Source: Deltaproteobacteria bacterium UBA4427
GTDB lineage: Bacteria > Myxococcota_A > UBA9160 > UBA4427
Reading direction: 5' to 3'
DNA length: 26,041 nt
NCBI GenBank assembly: GCA_002390675.1
Contig: DGPZ01000177.1
Location: 2,351-28,391 of the forward strand
Below the pieces are notes generated by a model. That model searched no databases, had not been told where the DNA came from, and saw only the letters and a list, made by a program, of their open reading frames with translations. This document shows positions 23,817 through 26,041 of the stretch, in pieces. A program made the position numbers and the translations under genes. Every line of letters starts with the position of its first letter. Position 1 is the first letter of the stretch.

Positions 23817-25891
23817 GCGAGTGGGTCTTGGCCAGCGACATAGGCGGAACCTTTACAGACATCGTACTCGCCGGACCGGACGGCGGATGGACGAGCGTGA
23901 AGCAGCTTACAACCCCAGAAGCACCCGAACGCTCGGTTGTGGAGGGCACGCGGCTCGCTCTGACGCAGGCGGGAATCTCTCCCGAGCAAGTCGTTCGCGT
24001 CGTTCACGGTACGACGCTCGCGACGAACGCGGTGATCGAGCGTCGGGGCGCGCGAACAGCCTTCGTGACGACCGAAGGATTTGGCGACTTGCTGCGCATT
24101 AGTCGCGCGGCTCGCGTCGAAGAGGATCGTTACGACCTACATTTTCAGAATCAGGCATCACCGGTTTCTGCGGAGCTCTGCTTCGAAGCTCCCGAACGAA
24201 TGGGTCCAAAGGGCGAAGTGCTGCGGGAGCTCAATGATGCGGATGCTCGAGCGCTGTCCAACGAGATCGCCCGAAGCGAGCCCGAGGCTGTCGCGATCTG
24301 CTTACTTCATGCTTATGCGAATGCGGAGCACGAGGAACGTCTCGCGCGGCATCTTGCAGCCGTGATGCCTAATTCCTCGATCGTTCTCTCTTCGCGCATT
24401 CATCCAGAGATCCGGGAATATGATCGAGCCTGCACAACATTGTTCACGGCAGAGGTCGCGCCGCTAATGGCGAGCTACCTCGCGCGGCTTGAGGCGGGGC
24501 TCGAGGGCATCGGAATCCAAGCCCCCCTGCAGGTCATGGAATCATCCGGTGGGGTCATGGGCGCGCAAGTGGCGGCGGAGCGTGCTGTAGCCACGCTCGA
24601 GTCCGGAGGAGCCGCTGGCGTTATGGCGGCGGCCCGATTTGCTGCACATCAAGGACTTGCCCGCGTGATCTCCTTCGACATGGGCGGCACGACGGTCAAG
24701 GCTGGCGTCGTGCACGACGGAGAGCCGCAAATTGTTCGCGAGCTTCATGTCGGCGGGAAGGGAAGCTTTGGGGGGCGTCGGGCGGGTACGGGATACCCCG
24801 TGAAGACGCCCACTGTAGACGTCGCCGAACTCGGTGCGGGCGGCGGGTCAATTGCATGGCTGGACCCCGAAGGCCTCTTGCAAGTGGGACCACGTTCGGC
24901 AGGCGCAAGTCCGGGGCCTGCTTGTTATGGGCGCGGCGGAGTGGCTCCGACCGTCACGGATGCGAATCTGGTACTCGGCTATCTCGATCCAGACAATTTT
25001 GCGAGTGGAAAATTATCACTCGACCGACAGGCGGCCCGTAACGCGATCGAACGTGAGATAGCCGGACCGCTCGGTGTCGAAGTGGATCGTGCCGCTTGGG
25101 CGATTCACGATTCCGTGAACGCGAGTATGGCGAATGCGATTCACGTCGTAACCGTCCAAAGGGGGCTCGACCCCCGCGAACATACGCTTGTTGGCTTCGG
25201 AGGCGCGGGGCCTATGCATATGGCGGGCGTCGCTTCACGCTTTGGTATTCCGACGTTAGTCGTGCCTCCGGATGCGGGGGTCGCTTCGGCGGTTGGGATG
25301 CTCAGTTGCGATTTGCGCGTGGAACTCGGGCAGACTCGTTCGATTCGACCCGAAGAGCTCGACGAGGCCTTGGCGGCGAAAGAGTTCTCGTCGCTCCGGG
25401 CCCGCGCGCTCGAACGAATGGGCTACGAGCAGGCACCAGGCGAATTGATTGTCGAGCAGCTGGTCGATGCGCGATTCGCGGGTCAAGCTCATGAACTCTC
25501 TGTGCCGCTTCGCTCCATAGCCGCCCGAGATCTGGCTTCTCTCGAAGACGATTTCCGGCAGCTTTATGCGACCACCTATGGCGTCGAGGCTCGCGGCGAG
25601 GTGGAGTACGCCGCGCTGCGGACGAGGGTTCGGGTGCCTATCGTGGCGCCGCCTTTGCCTGCTCCGCGAGCGCGTGGCGGCGTGGCGAAACCTCGAGCGC
25701 AAAGATGGATGCGATTCGGCGAGGTCGAGGGTGAGGCGCCGACGTACGCCCGCGAAGATCTTGGTGTGGGTGCAAATGTTGTGGGTCCCGCCGTGATCGA
25801 TGGCCGAGTCGAGACAATCGTGGTTCCGCCCGGTTGGCAGGCCGCTGTGGACGACGTCGGAAGTCTGGTCCTTACGTTCGAAACCCGGTGA
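23813..25891 (+). CDS. hyuA: Hydantoinase A/oxoprolinase-family subunit
   Basis: A 692-residue HyuA-type ATP-binding subunit, full length for the family (about 680-720). The N-terminal phosphate-binding motif DIGGTFTD (9-16) and the conserved VVHGTTLATNAVIERRGAR are followed by a second actin-like phosphate motif, SFDMGGTTVKAGVV (287-300), and the C-terminal GFGGAGPMHMAGVASRFGIP and VPPDAGVASAVGML. These are the standard HyuA blocks. It overlaps hyuB by ATGA. In the family this subunit activates the substrate with ATP while HyuB supplies the rest of the active site. It ends the operon; 115 bases follow before the next start. Alternatives are N-methylhydantoinase, 5-oxoprolinase, caprolactamase-like or acetophenone-carboxylase subunits. 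Confidence 0.92.
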   Translation: MSEWVLASDIGGTFTDIVLAGPDGGWTSVKQLTTPEAPERSVVEGTRLALTQAGISPEQVVRVVHGTTLATNAVIERRGARTAFVTTEGFGDLLRISRAARVEEDRYDLHFQNQASPVSAELCFEAPERMGPKGEVLRELNDADARALSNEIARSEPEAVAICLLHAYANAEHEERLARHLAAVMPNSSIVLSSRIHPEIREYDRACTTLFTAEVAPLMASYLARLEAGLEGIGIQAPLQVMESSGGVMGAQVAAERAVATLESGGAAGVMAAARFAAHQGLARVISFDMGGTTVKAGVVHDGEPQIVRELHVGGKGSFGGRRAGTGYPVKTPTVDVAELGAGGGSIAWLDPEGLLQVGPRSAGASPGPACYGRGGVAPTVTDANLVLGYLDPDNFASGKLSLDRQAARNAIEREIAGPLGVEVDRAAWAIHDSVNASMANAIHVVTVQRGLDPREHTLVGFGGAGPMHMAGVASRFGIPTLVVPPDAGVASAVGMLSCDLRVELGQTRSIRPEELDEALAAKEFSSLRARALERMGYEQAPGELIVEQLVDARFAGQAHELSVPLRSIAARDLASLEDDFRQLYATTYGVEARGEVEYAALRTRVRVPIVAPPLPAPRARGGVAKPRAQRWMRFGEVEGEAPTYAREDLGVGANVVGPAVIDGRVETIVVPPGWQAAVDDVGSLVLTFETR

Positions 25892-25960
25892 ACTAGAGAT
25901 GGGCCGGGCGCGAACGTCCTAACGAACTCAGGCTCCGGAACCCCACCGTATCACTCACGA

Positions 25961-25990
25961 GATTCGATTCTCCCGGATCGTCCTCGAATC
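25961..25990. repeat. Inverted repeat upstream of last gene
   Basis: GATTCGA (25961-25967) and TCGAATC (25984-25990) are perfect 7-base arms around a 16-base spacer, in the 115-base gap after hyuA and close to the ribosome binding site of the next gene. It could be an operator or a hairpin at the end of the hyuA transcript. Confidence 0.35.
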
Positions 25991-26006
25991 AAAATGGAGG
26001 TGTCCC

Positions 26007-26041
26007 ATGTCGTCCCGTGATTCACTCGAAGTGAACAAGGC
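26007..26041 (+). CDS. Start of an unidentified gene, cut by window edge
   Basis: An ATG at 26007 is preceded by GGAGG at 25996-26000, an excellent Shine-Dalgarno with 6-base spacing, stronger than most in the window. Only about eleven codons (MSSRDSLEVNK) are visible, too few to identify the product. It follows hyuA in the same direction. Confidence 0.6.
   Translation, partial: MSSRDSLEVNK

Overview
The window is a stretch of bacterial chromosome, moderately GC-rich by eye, with short intergenic gaps, Shine-Dalgarno-led starts and several tightly packed operons. I see no rRNA, tRNA, CRISPR array, transposase, integrase or phage gene. The gene mix (DUF3556 membrane protein, a 3-alpha-hydroxysteroid-dehydrogenase-type SDR, TauD dioxygenases, hydantoinase A/B, long amidohydrolase-3 enzymes) fits an uncultured, catabolically versatile proteobacterium-like lineage such as a deltaproteobacterial-grade, Binatota or Myxococcota group. 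That placement is an inference from gene content and is weak.

Layout. 1-2196 (+): the end of a TPR protein, then the ribosome-associated GTPase HflX. 2414-5632 (-): a long amidohydrolase-3/N-acyl-D-amino-acid deacylase-like enzyme followed by an APH-fold kinase-like protein. 5967-8602 (+), divergent from that pair: a 3-alpha-HSD-type SDR, a zinc-dependent medium-chain dehydrogenase and a cupin. 9199-9987 (+): a lipoprotein, preceded by about 600 non-coding bases with inverted repeats. 14659 down to 10054 (-): Rieske oxygenase, acyl-CoA-dehydrogenase-fold flavin monooxygenase, SnoaL/NTF2-like protein and DUF3556 membrane protein, probably one operon. 14871-15725 (+): a second SDR, divergent from the Rieske gene. 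19414 down to 15765 (-): metal-dependent amidohydrolase (PF04909 type), nitroreductase and two tandem TauD/TfdA dioxygenases. 19523-25891 (+), divergent from the amidohydrolase: MarR regulator, second amidohydrolase-3 enzyme, second cupin, hydantoinase B and hydantoinase A, with overlapping or nearly touching genes. A new gene begins at 26007 and leaves the window.

How it may work together (inference). The window from about 3.9 kb onward looks like a catabolic neighbourhood. The oxygenases (one Rieske, one flavin monooxygenase, two TauD) could open or dealkylate a substrate. The dehydrogenases could oxidise alcohols, and the hydrolases (two amidohydrolase-3, one PF04909, ATP-dependent HyuA/HyuB) could cleave amide, lactam or imide bonds. 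No dedicated Rieske reductase or flavin reductase is present; the nitroreductase is the only obvious flavin/NAD(P)H partner candidate. The most distinctive points are the MarR-headed amidohydrolase-cupin-HyuB-HyuA operon, the repetition of the amidohydrolase-3 plus cupin pairing about 13-16 kb away with complementary metal-ligand losses in the two cupins, and the pairing of an orphan DUF3556 membrane protein with a Rieske/flavin-monooxygenase operon. The substrate cannot be read from sequence alone.
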